Origin: Bifidobacterium primatium
Lineage (GTDB): Bacteria; Actinomycetota; Actinomycetes; Actinomycetales; Bifidobacteriaceae
DNA: 64,000 bases
Reading direction: 5' to 3'
Assembly: GCF_002802875.1 (NCBI RefSeq)
Contig: NZ_PEBI01000004.1
Coordinates: forward strand, 309,182-373,181
The notes under the pieces are model-generated. The model saw only the letters and a list, made by a program, of their open reading frames with translations, searched no databases and was not told the DNA's origin. Below are positions 1-13,482 of this stretch, piece by piece (position 1 is the first letter of the stretch; each line of letters opens with the position of its first letter). Position numbers and translations under genes: made by a program.

Positions 1-5236
<5,236 letters not shown>

Positions 5237-5243
5237 ACCGCCC

Positions 5244-5249
5244 ATTGTC
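5244..5249 (-). promoter_or_regulatory. -10 box (GACAAT) 7 nt before the TPR-protein ATG
   Basis: On the minus strand GACAAT is followed by exactly 7 nt and then ATG (5236), with no Shine-Dalgarno between. This geometry puts the transcription start at or next to the A of ATG. The same layout recurs at five other genes in the window. Confidence 0.5.
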
Positions 5250-5395
5250 ACAATCAATCACGACATGCCCCACCGTTTTCATGCCACAAGAGAACATGCG
5301 GCGGAACGCCCGGAGGGACGCCCGCCGGGTCGTCCGCGCAGCCGTCGTTCCCCGTGGGCCGGGCAGGGCGCGGGCCCCGTCCGCACCGGTGCCCT

Positions 5396-5401
5396 TACAA
5401 T
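5396..5401 (+). promoter_or_regulatory. -10 box (TACAAT) 8 nt before the GTG start of the membrane protein
   Basis: TACAAT is followed by AAGGTAAC and GTG at 5410. The AAGG could serve as a weak ribosome binding site, but the distance also fits a leaderless or near-leaderless message. It lies in the 170-bp divergent gap with the TPR gene. Confidence 0.5.
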
Positions 5402-5409
5402 AAGGTAAC

Positions 5410-7770
5410 GTGAATGCCCGAATCGCTTCCGTGCGGCCTTGGCTGCGCTCCTTGTTCTCCAACCACCGATATGGTTGCGTGGCGGCGGCCGTCATCCTGA
5501 TTCTTGAAGTCGTCTGCTTCAATCTGCCGTTCTGGACCGCCATCAGCGCCCCCGCCCCGGTGACGTCGCCGCATATGACGCTGGGCGAGGGACTGGCCCG
5601 CAGCGGCGCCGGCGTGCTGCGCGTCGACGACCCGACCAAGGCGTACATCGAGGTCGGCGGACTGGCCGATTCCGCAGGGGCCGCCGGCGAGACCGTGCGA
5701 TACATCCGTTTCGACCCGGGCTCCGCCACGAACAGGGACGCCGCGCTGCATGACGACCGTCATCCGTTCGACTGGGCGCTGCATGTGCGCGTCGACGCGC
5801 GCACGACCGACGGCGTATGGCATACCGGCACCGATGATTCGTTCCACCGCCATGTGAGGCCCAGCACCTATCTGCGCAACCGCGCAAGCGACGGGCCTGT
5901 CGAGGCCGTGCGCGTGTGGGTCCAGGAGACGCAGGGCGCGCAGTTCGCGTTCGACACCCTGGAGGTCAACGCGCATCCGCCGCTGCGCATCAGCCCGGTT
6001 CGTATTCTGGCCATGAGCGCCGTGGCCATCGTGTTCGCGATGCTCCGGCCCCGGTCGAGGCTCTACCGCATCGCGTTGAATACGCATAGCCGCAGGCAGC
6101 GCATCGCCTTCGCGGCGATCATCGTGCCGTTCGCCGCGATGTTCGCCTTCACGGTGTGTAACGCGATATGGTCCGCCTCCTCCGAGACGTTCCACCAGCC
6201 GTATTCATATGTGTATGACTTCAACCAGTATGCGCAGGTCGCCGATTCGCTGCTGCACGGCCGGCCGTGGCTCGACCTTCCCGTGCCGCAGGCGCTGCTC
6301 GACGCCGCCAACCCGTATGATGTGGCCACGCGCGACCGGCTGCTCTCCCAGGGCGTGGGCGACATCTACTGGGATCATGTGTTCTTCAATGGCCATTGGT
6401 ACACGTATTTCGGCGTGGTGCCGTCGGTGCTGCTGTTCCTGCCATATCGGGCCGTCACGTCGTTGTGGATCGAGGGCGGCGCATGGCTGCCGACGTCGGT
6501 GGCCACAGCCGTATTCCTGTTCGGGTTCCTCATCTTCAGCCTGCTGCTGGTGATCCGCATCATCGACCGGTTCTTCCCCACCATCAGCGTCGGCGTGGTC
6601 ATCCTGCTGCTGGTCGTGTTCGCCTGCGGGTCGAACGCGTGGTTCCTGTGGCTGCGCCCCACGTTCTACGAGCTGGCGCCGTCCTCGGCCCTGATGTTCA
6701 CCGCCCTGGGATTGTGGCTTTGGCTGAGCGCCCGCCGCGTCCGCATGCCCGGCGGCGACGACGACGGCGACAGCAATGGCGATAACAACGACAGGCCGCG
6801 TTGGCGCACCTGGACCATCAACGACCCGGCCCTGACCGCCGACCGCGAGGCCGATGGGATCCGCATCGACCTTCGGCGTGTGGCGTTCGGGTCGCTGTGC
6901 ATCGCGCTGACGCTGGGCTGCCGCGCCACGTTCATCTTCTCGGCGCTGCTGTTCCTGCCGATCTTCGCCGACGAGATCCGCGCCGGCCGCATGCTGCGCT
7001 TCCTCGGCGCGCTGCTCCCCCGCCGCATGCGCCTGCTGCCGTGGCCCCGCCGTGGCCTGTGGGCCACATGGCGGGCCGACCTTGCGGCGATGCTGCCGGC
7101 TGCGGCCGTGTTCGCCGCGTTGTTCGCCTACAATCTCTGGCGTTTCGGCTCGCCGTTGGATTTCGGCAACGACTACCAGCTCACCGTCACCGACCTGACG
7201 CGCTACCGCGAGCCGCTTTCCGTGCTGCCGCAGATATTGGGCTATTACCTGTTCCAGCCGCCGCGGCTCATCGACTCGTTCCCGTGGCTGGACGTGCCCT
7301 TCACGCATGTGGAGCCGTGGCAGTACACGGAACGCATGATATGCGGCTTCCTGTGGTTCATGCCCGCCTGCCTGCTGATCGCCGCCCTGCCCGCGATGCG
7401 TCGGACGCTGATGCGCCACCGCATCTGGGGCCTGGCCTGCTCGCTGCTGGCGCTGGGCGTGCTGGAGCTGGTGTTCGTCGCCTACAAGGGAGGCCTCGAC
7501 TGGCGGTATGTGAGCGATTTCGGCTGGCTGTTCTCGCTGGTCGCGGCGATGACGATTCCGGCGATATTCGAATGGTCGGCGAACCGCCGGTTCCTGTTCT
7601 CCACCAGTCAGGCGCGGCTCGCGCGCATCGCGGTGTGCGTGGTGGTGGCGCTGGTGTTCGCCACGATGCTCATGACCATCGCCGGCACGTTCGTGCCGAG
7701 CAAGGTCAGCCCCCTGATACGAACGAACCCCACGGCGTATTACGCCGTGAGGTCCTGGTTCGTGTGGTAG
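5410..7770 (+). CDS. Polytopic membrane protein, GT-C glycosyltransferase-like
   Basis: 786 residues from GTG. A membrane segment near residues 20-45 is followed by an extracytoplasmic stretch of about 150 residues, then many hydrophobic segments to the C terminus. A conserved-looking loop around residues 265-325 (FNQYAQVADSLLHGRPWLDLP, then NPYD) resembles the loop after the first membrane pairs in GT-C-type lipid-linked sugar transferases. A hydrophilic Asp-rich loop (GGDDDGDSNGDNNDR) interrupts the helices near residue 455. This suggests a role in envelope polysaccharide assembly, but I see no proven catalytic residue and assign no substrate. It converges on ppgK with a 27-bp gap. Confidence 0.75.
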   Translation: MNARIASVRPWLRSLFSNHRYGCVAAAVILILEVVCFNLPFWTAISAPAPVTSPHMTLGEGLARSGAGVLRVDDPTKAYIEVGGLADSAGAAGETVRYIRFDPGSATNRDAALHDDRHPFDWALHVRVDARTTDGVWHTGTDDSFHRHVRPSTYLRNRASDGPVEAVRVWVQETQGAQFAFDTLEVNAHPPLRISPVRILAMSAVAIVFAMLRPRSRLYRIALNTHSRRQRIAFAAIIVPFAAMFAFTVCNAIWSASSETFHQPYSYVYDFNQYAQVADSLLHGRPWLDLPVPQALLDAANPYDVATRDRLLSQGVGDIYWDHVFFNGHWYTYFGVVPSVLLFLPYRAVTSLWIEGGAWLPTSVATAVFLFGFLIFSLLLVIRIIDRFFPTISVGVVILLLVVFACGSNAWFLWLRPTFYELAPSSALMFTALGLWLWLSARRVRMPGGDDDGDSNGDNNDRPRWRTWTINDPALTADREADGIRIDLRRVAFGSLCIALTLGCRATFIFSALLFLPIFADEIRAGRMLRFLGALLPRRMRLLPWPRRGLWATWRADLAAMLPAAAVFAALFAYNLWRFGSPLDFGNDYQLTVTDLTRYREPLSVLPQILGYYLFQPPRLIDSFPWLDVPFTHVEPWQYTERMICGFLWFMPACLLIAALPAMRRTLMRHRIWGLACSLLALGVLELVFVAYKGGLDWRYVSDFGWLFSLVAAMTIPAIFEWSANRRFLFSTSQARLARIAVCVVVALVFATMLMTIAGTFVPSKVSPLIRTNPTAYYAVRSWFVW

Positions 7771-7797
7771 CGGACGCCGCTTCCCCGGCGGCTTCCG

Positions 7798-8562
7798 CTA
7801 CTTGCCCATCTGGGTGCTGGCGAAGTAGGCGGCGCCCACGATGCCGGCGGCGTTGAGCAGCGTGGCCGGCACCATCGGGGTTTCGACCTCGATGTAGGGG
7901 AAGAACTTCTCGTGCTTCTTGCTCACGCCGCCGCCGACGACGAAGATGTCGGGGCTGAAGTAGTGCTCGAGCAGACGGTAGTACTTGGTGAGGCGGGCGC
8001 CCCACTTCTTCCACGAGAGCTCCTTGCGCGAACGCGCGGAGTCGGCGGCATACTTCTCGGCGTCCTTGCCGTCGAGGATGAGGTGGCCGAGCTCGGTGTT
8101 CGGCACGAGCACGCCGTTCATGATGAGCGCGGTGCCGATGCCGGTGCCGAGCGTGGTGGCGATGACGAGGCCCTTGTTGCCCTTGGCGGCGCCGTACTGG
8201 GCTTCGGCGAGGCCGGCGGCGTCGGCGTCGTTGACCACATGCACCTCGCGGCCGGTCTTCTCGCTGAGCAGCCTGTTGATGTCGACGCCCACCCAGGACT
8301 GGTCGAGGTTGGCCATGAAGTTCAGCGGGCGGCCGGGCTTGACGGGAGCGGGGAACGCCACGCCGATGGGAGTGCCGTCCTCGACCTCGTAGTGGTCGAG
8401 GATCTCCTTGACAATCGCCGCCACGGCGTCCGGTGTGGAGACCTCGGGCGTGGGGATGCGCAGGCGTTCCGCCGCGAACTTGCCCTCCTTGAGGTCGACG
8501 GGCGCGCCCTTGATGCCGGAACCGCCGATGTCGATGCCGAAGGCCTGTGCGGTTTCAATCAT
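7798..8562 (-). CDS. ppgK: Polyphosphate glucokinase
   Basis: 254 residues, the usual length. It phosphorylates glucose with polyphosphate (and usually ATP) as donor, in the cytoplasm. It is a ROK-type fold: phosphate-1 motif GIDIGGSGIKG at 9-19, catalytic Asp in NDADAAG near 112, phosphate-2 loop TLGTGIGTA at 137-145, and ELGH at 157-160. The start follows a GAGGAGG ribosome binding site. The MFS gene upstream reads the same way with a 94-bp gap holding a small hairpin, so co-transcription is possible; a sugar permease partner would make sense but is inference. Confidence 0.93.
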   Translation of the reverse strand: MIETAQAFGIDIGGSGIKGAPVDLKEGKFAAERLRIPTPEVSTPDAVAAIVKEILDHYEVEDGTPIGVAFPAPVKPGRPLNFMANLDQSWVGVDINRLLSEKTGREVHVVNDADAAGLAEAQYGAAKGNKGLVIATTLGTGIGTALIMNGVLVPNTELGHLILDGKDAEKYAADSARSRKELSWKKWGARLTKYYRLLEHYFSPDIFVVGGGVSKKHEKFFPYIEVETPMVPATLLNAAGIVGAAYFASTQMGK

Positions 8563-8612
8563 GGTTTTCCTCCTCGGTCTGAATGTCGACGCCGACGGGT
8601 TCGCGGGCGTCC

Positions 8613-8631
8613 GGCTGCTGCCATAGCAGCC
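8613..8631. terminator. Small perfect hairpin between the MFS gene and ppgK
   Basis: GGCTGCT/AGCAGCC, a 7-bp stem with a 5-nt loop. No U-tract follows on either strand, so it may be an attenuator or spacer hairpin rather than a strong terminator. Confidence 0.4.
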
Positions 8632-8656
8632 GTTCCGTTATCATTCCGTTCCAACA

Positions 8657-9922
8657 CTACCGCGTTTTTTCGCCGTCGCCGGCAGCTTCCGGCTGTTTTT
8701 CGCTCTGGTGAGCGTGCACACGGCGAAGATTCTCATGCATGAGCACCATGAGCACGAGGATCACGCCGAGGTAGACGGGGAACAGGCCGATGGAGACGTG
8801 GTTGGCGATGAGACCGAACAGCGGCGGCGCGGAGAGGCTGCCGAGATAGGCGGTGGCCATCTGCACGCCGATGATGGCCTGCGACTTGTCGGCGCCGAAA
8901 TACGCGGGCGTGGAATGAATCATGCACGGGTAGGTGGGCGCGCATCCGAGGCCGATGAGGACGAGGCCGACGAGCGGCGTCATGGTGCCGCCGAACGGCA
9001 GGGCAATGACGACGACGCCGACGGCGATGATCGCCTGGCCGATGCGGATCATGGTCGGATCGTCGAACCGCATGGTCATGAAGCCGCTGATGGCGCGACC
9101 GGCGGTGATGCCCAGATAGAACAGGCTCGCCCATGCGGCGGCCTGGTCGGCGCCGACGCCGCGGTCAAGCACCATGTAGCTCGCCGCCCAGAGCCCTGCG
9201 GTCAGTTCGAGGCCGCAGTAGCAGAAGAACATGATGAGGATGGATTTCGCGCCGGGAATGGAGAGCACGCCGAACAGGCCGAGCGGCCTGCGTCCGGCAT
9301 CGGCGGCGCCGGCCTCGCCGGTCCCGTCATCGGCGCCGACATCGGCGCCATCACCACCGCCGGCCGAGACCCCCGAACGCGCCTTCCACAGCGGCAGGCT
9401 GAGCACGATCAGCGCGGTGAGCACGATCTGCAGGATGGAGATCCACCGGTAGCCGTTGTTCCACCCGAAGTCTCGGGTGAGGGCGAATCCCATGATGTAC
9501 GGGCCGGCGGTGGCGCCGAGGCCCCACATGCAGTGCAGCCAGCTCATGTGACGGCTCGCGTAGTGCAGGGCCACGTAGTTGTTGAGCGCGGCGTCCACGC
9601 CGCCGGCGCCGAGACCGTAGGGTATGGCCCACAGGCACAGCATCCAGAACTGCGAGGAGAACGAGAATCCGCCGAGCGAGACGGCCGTCATGGCCACGCT
9701 GATGGCGGTGATCCTGCCGGCGCCGAGCTTCAGGGTGAGCCGGTCGCTCATCAGCGACGACACGATGGTGCCGGCGCTGATGATCATGGACACGACGCCG
9801 GCGTATGAGACCGGCACGGCGAACTGGTGGTACATGACCGGCCATGCCGAGCCGAGCACGGCGTCGGGCAGGCCGAGACTGATGAAGGCCACGTAGATGA
9901 CGGCGAGCAGCAGATTGCCCAT
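8657..9922 (-). CDS. Major facilitator superfamily transporter
   Basis: 421 residues with about 12 hydrophobic segments in two halves and a Gly/Ala/Asp-rich cytoplasmic loop at about 200-225 (GGGDGADVGADDGTGEAGAAD). The N-terminal MGNLLLAVIYVAFISLGLPD and the SDRLTLKLGAGRI loop match MFS sugar/fucose-permease-like carriers. Its position directly before polyphosphate glucokinase hints at sugar uptake, but the substrate cannot be read from sequence. The ATG is preceded by GAGGAG at good spacing. A dyad TGTAC-N4-GTACA lies just upstream and may bind a regulator. Confidence 0.85.
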   Translation of the reverse strand: MGNLLLAVIYVAFISLGLPDAVLGSAWPVMYHQFAVPVSYAGVVSMIISAGTIVSSLMSDRLTLKLGAGRITAISVAMTAVSLGGFSFSSQFWMLCLWAIPYGLGAGGVDAALNNYVALHYASRHMSWLHCMWGLGATAGPYIMGFALTRDFGWNNGYRWISILQIVLTALIVLSLPLWKARSGVSAGGGDGADVGADDGTGEAGAADAGRRPLGLFGVLSIPGAKSILIMFFCYCGLELTAGLWAASYMVLDRGVGADQAAAWASLFYLGITAGRAISGFMTMRFDDPTMIRIGQAIIAVGVVVIALPFGGTMTPLVGLVLIGLGCAPTYPCMIHSTPAYFGADKSQAIIGVQMATAYLGSLSAPPLFGLIANHVSIGLFPVYLGVILVLMVLMHENLRRVHAHQSEKQPEAAGDGEKTR

Positions 9923-9955
9923 GGGCGTTTCTCCTCAGGTCGCGATAATGAATAT

Positions 9956-9969
9956 GTACGTATGTACAC
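9956..9969. promoter_or_regulatory. Inverted repeat TGTAC-N4-GTACA upstream of the MFS gene
   Basis: A 5-bp-arm dyad, 34 bp upstream of the MFS start codon in an AT-rich pocket of otherwise GC-rich DNA. This is the expected place for an operator overlapping the promoter. No cognate regulator is evident next to it. Confidence 0.4.
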
Positions 9970-9997
9970 ATCATGGTGCCACAAGGATTAGACCGTT

Positions 9998-10498
9998 CTA
10001 TTCCGCGTTCTCGCCGGTCCCGTCATCCCACGTCGCCCCCTCCATGTCATGAACGATCCTGGTGAGTCTCTCGACCTCCTTCTCCAATCGCGCGATGCGA
10101 CGCCCGTTGATGATGATCATCATCTCGGAGAGCACGCTGTCGGATTCGCTGCGCGGCATGTCGTCCAGAAACTTCAGGAAGTCGGTGACGTCCGCGCCGC
10201 CGGCCCCCTCGGAGCCGTCCGCGTCATCGCCCCACACGGGCTTTCCCCCTCTGGCCAGGATGGCATCGGCGGTGTCGCGCCACCGCCGGGTGCACCGCTC
10301 GATGCGCTTGTGTCCGATGACCTCGGGACCGAGGCCGACGGAACGGAATATCACGGTCGGCGACTCGCCGCGTCTGTCACGCAGCAGGAACTCCCTGCGG
10401 AACGCGTCGGTGTATTGGATGCGCGTGGCGTTGACCTTGCGGACCACGGGAAGCTGCTGCAGCATCGCAATCTGCATCGGCGTGAATTCTTGTGTCAT
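9998..10498 (-). CDS. Small HTH-like protein at the end of the pilus operon
   Basis: 166 residues from the ATG at 10498, which follows a strong AAAGGAGG 7 nt upstream; the longer frame to 10540 is rejected for that reason. Residues about 18-75 (TRIQYTDAFRREFLLRDR, then ESPTVIFRSVGLG) look like the helix-turn-helix of IS3-type OrfA or similar DNA-binding domains. The middle is acidic and disordered, and the C terminus (GRRIARLEKEVERLTRIVHD) is a short coiled coil. The start lies 2 bp after the sortase stop, so it is translated from the pilus message. It could be a regulator of the pilus genes or a domesticated transposase fragment. Confidence 0.7.
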   Translation of the reverse strand: MTQEFTPMQIAMLQQLPVVRKVNATRIQYTDAFRREFLLRDRRGESPTVIFRSVGLGPEVIGHKRIERCTRRWRDTADAILARGGKPVWGDDADGSEGAGGADVTDFLKFLDDMPRSESDSVLSEMMIIINGRRIARLEKEVERLTRIVHDMEGATWDDGTGENAE

Positions 10499-10500
10499 GG

Positions 10501-11382
10501 TTATGCCTCCTTTGCAGGGCAGTTCCGCCGGCCCCGCCACCAGCGCGCGCCGCCGATGGCCAGCAGCGTGGCCGCGGCCGCGATGCCGCCGAACCGGAAC
10601 CAGGTGTCGGGCGAGGTGGGCGAGAACGACACGACGGGCTCCTTCCTCTGGCTGGGATGGTAGGCGGTGCGCTCGCCGGTGACGAGCAGACGGTGCGTGT
10701 TGATGCCGTAGGGCGTGCAGGTGACGAGCGTGACGAGGTCGCGCCCCTTGATGGCGCGAATCGAAGAGAGTTCGTCGGGCTTCACCACCCGGATGTCCAC
10801 GACCTTATAGGCGTGGGTCTCGTCGAGCACGCCGATGAGGAAGACGTCGCCCTTCTTCAGCTCGTCGAGCCGGGTGAACAGTTCCGCGTCGGGCAGCCCG
10901 CGATGCCCGGTGAGCACGCTGCGGTTGCCTTTGCCGCCGATGGGCAGTGCGGTCTGCCGCATGTGGCCGATGCCTTTGGCGAGGGTCTCGTCGTCGGTGC
11001 CGTGGTAGATGGGCAGGTTGAGTTTGAGTTTGGGGATGCTGATGGTGCCCATCACGCCGTCGCCGTTGATGTTGAGCACGTCGGTGTAGTTCTGCGGCAA
11101 CGCGTAGCCGCTGCCGGGCACGAACGGATCGTGCAGCGGCTCGCCGGAAAGATTGTCGTTGTATTCGCGCGCCAGCTTGAGCTGCTTCGCTTTTTCGGCG
11201 GCCGACATGGTGGAGGCCGTGCCACTGTAGTCGGCGATGACCTGGTCATGCTGCCGCGTGGAGAGCAGGTCGGCGAGGATCGGGTAGGAGAACACGCCGA
11301 TGCCGGCGAGGATGAGCAGCATCGCCGCCACGGTGATGAGGCGGTCGGACGCCCTGCTTCGGGACGTCTTGTGTTTCGCCAT
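10501..11382 (-). CDS. srtC: Class C sortase (pilin polymerase)
   Basis: 293 residues. It links pilin subunits through LPXTG threonine and pilin lysines at the outer membrane face. It has an N-terminal transmembrane anchor (residues about 17-38), a lid DPF motif at 85-87 typical of class C enzymes, catalytic His160 (TGHRGLP), Cys222 in TLVTCTPYGINTHR, Arg231, and a second hydrophobic segment at about 264-279 with a basic tail. The ATG at 11382 (MAKHK) is chosen over the 361-residue frame because the upstream part reads through a tandem-repeat array. It lies directly after the major pilin, read the same way. Confidence 0.93.
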   Translation of the reverse strand: MAKHKTSRSRASDRLITVAAMLLILAGIGVFSYPILADLLSTRQHDQVIADYSGTASTMSAAEKAKQLKLAREYNDNLSGEPLHDPFVPGSGYALPQNYTDVLNINGDGVMGTISIPKLKLNLPIYHGTDDETLAKGIGHMRQTALPIGGKGNRSVLTGHRGLPDAELFTRLDELKKGDVFLIGVLDETHAYKVVDIRVVKPDELSSIRAIKGRDLVTLVTCTPYGINTHRLLVTGERTAYHPSQRKEPVVSFSPTSPDTWFRFGGIAAAATLLAIGGARWWRGRRNCPAKEA

Positions 11383-11396
11383 GTCCTCCGACTCCT

Positions 11397-11460
11397 TGGT
11401 TGTTCGAATATGTGGTTGCCCGGGCATGTGGTTGCCCAGGTATTGGGTTGCCCGAGTATG
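11397..11460. repeat. Four tandem 16-bp repeats just upstream of the sortase start
   Basis: Copies at 11397-11412, 11413-11428, 11429-11444 and 11445-11460, consensus TGGTTGCCCGGGTATG with 1-5 changes each. The array is in the pilin-sortase gap, 15 bp upstream of the sortase start. A 16-bp unit is not a multiple of three and can change copy number by slippage. Confidence 0.8.
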
Positions 11461-11477
11461 TGATTTGGATAGCGTAA

Positions 11478-11513
11478 ATCCCCGCAGAATGCGTATCGCC
11501 ATTCCGCGGGGAT
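11478..11513 (-). terminator. Hairpin between major pilin and sortase (probable attenuator)
   Basis: Arms ATCCCCGCAGAAT (11478-11490) and 11501-11513 pair over 13 bp with one mismatch around a 10-nt loop. On the minus strand it is followed by TTTACG, a weak U-tract. A leaky terminator here would give more pilin than sortase message, as is common in pilus operons. Confidence 0.6.
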
Positions 11514-11530
11514 CGTCATGGGGCGCCGCC

Positions 11531-11592
11531 GATGCAATGGACGGCCGGCCGAAGCCTGAGATGCCGGACGACGGCCGGCCGGTCATCGCATC
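11531..11592 (-). terminator. Long GC-rich hairpin just after the pilin stop
   Basis: Arms at 11531-11550 and 11573-11592 pair over 20 bp with three mismatches, built around GGCCGGCC on both sides. It starts 12 bp past the pilin stop codon. It probably protects the pilin mRNA 3' end or attenuates transcription together with the 11478-11513 hairpin. Confidence 0.6.
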
Positions 11593-11604
11593 GAGGCGGA
11601 TGCG

Positions 11605-13350
11605 TCAGGCGCGGCGCCTGCGCAGCACGGTCACGCCGCCCGCGATGAGCAGCACGCCGGCCACGGTCATCAGCACCATGCCGACGCTACCGGTCTGCGG
11701 CAGCATGCCCTTGGTGTTCTTGACCTCGGTGGAGACGAAGCCGATCTCGTCGGTCGGGGCCGACACCGCGCCGGTGTATTCGCCGGAGGCGTCGTCCTTC
11801 ACCGGGGTGATGGTGACGTCCTGCTTGCCTTCGAGCTTGACGTAGCCGGCCGGGGCCTTGGTCTCCTCGAGCTGGTACTTGCCGTCGTCAAGGCCGGTGA
11901 CCTTCAGGTAGCCGTCCTTGACCGGCAGGCTGGTCACGGTGCCGGTCTCGCCGGCCTTGGCCAGACGGTATTCGCCGTCTGCGGTCTTGACGAACTGCAG
12001 CGGGGTGGAGGCGCCGTCCTTGTAGACGGCGAACTCGGCGCCTTCGGGGAGGTTGTCGGTCTTCTCCACGCCGTTCTCGATGAACACCTTGTGGACCTTG
12101 ATGCCGAAGGTGTAGACCTTGACCTCGTCCGGCACCGTGCGGTGCGAGTCCTGCTCGTACGGGTTGTTGGTGTACTGGAGCTTCACGCTGTTCTTGATGG
12201 GCGAGGCGACGACGGCGTGCTCGTTCACCGTGGCGGTGTATTCCACGTGGATCTTGCTGTACTGGCGGATCTTCTCGTAGTCGAACTTCAGCACCCAGGT
12301 GGCGGCCTTGCCGTCGAGGTCCTTGGCATCGGTGGTGGTCAGCGTGTAGTACTCGTTGCTTGCGCCTTCGCCGAGCGGGGTTTCCTTGCCGTTGGAGTCG
12401 ACGCCGTAGACCTTGAACTTGTGGCTGCCGGAGTTCGTGTAGTTCGGGGTGAGGGCCTTGTCCATCGTATCGGCGATGACGTAGTTCTTCTCGATGGCGT
12501 CCTTCGGGAAGACGGGCACATCGGAGCGCACGTTGTAGGTCACGACGCTGCCGATGCCGACGGTGTCGGAGCCGGTGTTCTTCTCGCCCTCGCCGGTCTT
12601 GTGGCCGGAGGTGTCTTCGTTGACGGACTTGTCGATGGTGGCCTTGTCGCGCTTGGAGTCGATCTCGGCGTTGGCGATGGTCCAGGGGCCGGTTCCCTCC
12701 TGGCTGAAACCGATGGTCACGACGACCGGACGGTATGAATAGTCGGCGACGGTTCCGACGCCTTCGGTGTTGCCGCTCGTGTTCGTGATCTTCACCAGGT
12801 AGCCGCCGACTTCCAGGCCGTCGAGCGTGACCGTGGTCGCGTCCGCGGTGCCGCCGACCGTGACCGCCTTCGACGAGGTCAGCCTGACCTCGCCCCTGCC
12901 GACTGCGGCGGACAGCTTGTCGTAGAACTTCGCGATCTTGGAGGAGTACGAGCCGTCCGCCTTCGGCGCGCCGCTGGTGTCGCTCGGCAGTGCCGCGTAC
13001 TGGTCGGTGACGGCGTTGTTGTCGCCGATGTAGTCGACGCCGTTTTCGGTGTCATAGTCCTTGACCCACTGGACGACGGCGGCATTCCACTCGTACTGCG
13101 GCGTGGTGGGCACGTAGGACGGATTGTCGGCGGTGCCCAGGTTCTTGTAGTTGACGTCGATGACCTTGTATGCGGTGACGGTTGCGCCGCCCTGCACGTT
13201 CTTGACGGTGATGGAGCCCTGGTTCGTCTCGGCGCCGTTCGGCGTCGCGTCCGCGGCCATGGCCGGGGCGGCGAGGCCGAGGGAGCCGAGCGTCGCGACG
13301 GCTGCCGCGACGGCGACGGCCCTCAGGCCGCCTTTCTTGAGATGGAACAT
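11605..13350 (-). CDS. fimA: Major pilin subunit, isopeptide-forming, LPQTG-anchored
   Basis: 581 residues. A signal peptide (basic start, hydrophobic 11-30, cleavage near AMA-ADA at 32-33) is followed by beta-rich domains. Near the C terminus is a SpaA/Cna-B-like domain with E-box YQLEETKAPAGYVKL; the sorting signal LPQTG is at 550-554, with a hydrophobic segment and RRRRA tail. It would be polymerised by the sortase next door into the pilus shaft. The ATG follows AAAGGAAG. It is preceded by the adhesin gene and followed by two hairpins and srtC. The symbol follows the general naming of Gram-positive pilus shafts. Confidence 0.9.
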   Translation of the reverse strand: MFHLKKGGLRAVAVAAAVATLGSLGLAAPAMAADATPNGAETNQGSITVKNVQGGATVTAYKVIDVNYKNLGTADNPSYVPTTPQYEWNAAVVQWVKDYDTENGVDYIGDNNAVTDQYAALPSDTSGAPKADGSYSSKIAKFYDKLSAAVGRGEVRLTSSKAVTVGGTADATTVTLDGLEVGGYLVKITNTSGNTEGVGTVADYSYRPVVVTIGFSQEGTGPWTIANAEIDSKRDKATIDKSVNEDTSGHKTGEGEKNTGSDTVGIGSVVTYNVRSDVPVFPKDAIEKNYVIADTMDKALTPNYTNSGSHKFKVYGVDSNGKETPLGEGASNEYYTLTTTDAKDLDGKAATWVLKFDYEKIRQYSKIHVEYTATVNEHAVVASPIKNSVKLQYTNNPYEQDSHRTVPDEVKVYTFGIKVHKVFIENGVEKTDNLPEGAEFAVYKDGASTPLQFVKTADGEYRLAKAGETGTVTSLPVKDGYLKVTGLDDGKYQLEETKAPAGYVKLEGKQDVTITPVKDDASGEYTGAVSAPTDEIGFVSTEVKNTKGMLPQTGSVGMVLMTVAGVLLIAGGVTVLRRRRA

Positions 13351-13482
13351 GATTCTTCCTTTCTTTTCTCGGAAATGCTGATTTCGGATTAATGGATGGC
13401 CAAGCCCATGACGCTTCGCGGCGCCGTGGGCGCGACCATCCGAAAACTGGTTGCCGCCGGCTTGACTGTCGCCGACTACCGG

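Noticed and set aside
9998..10498. Insertion-sequence transposase
   Set aside because: Only an HTH-like domain and a coiled coil are present; there is no catalytic DDE domain and no terminal inverted repeats were seen around it.
11382..11586. 68-residue N-terminal extension of the sortase
   Set aside because: It would translate hairpins and the 16-bp tandem array; the membrane anchor expected at the sortase N terminus follows MAKHK at 11382.
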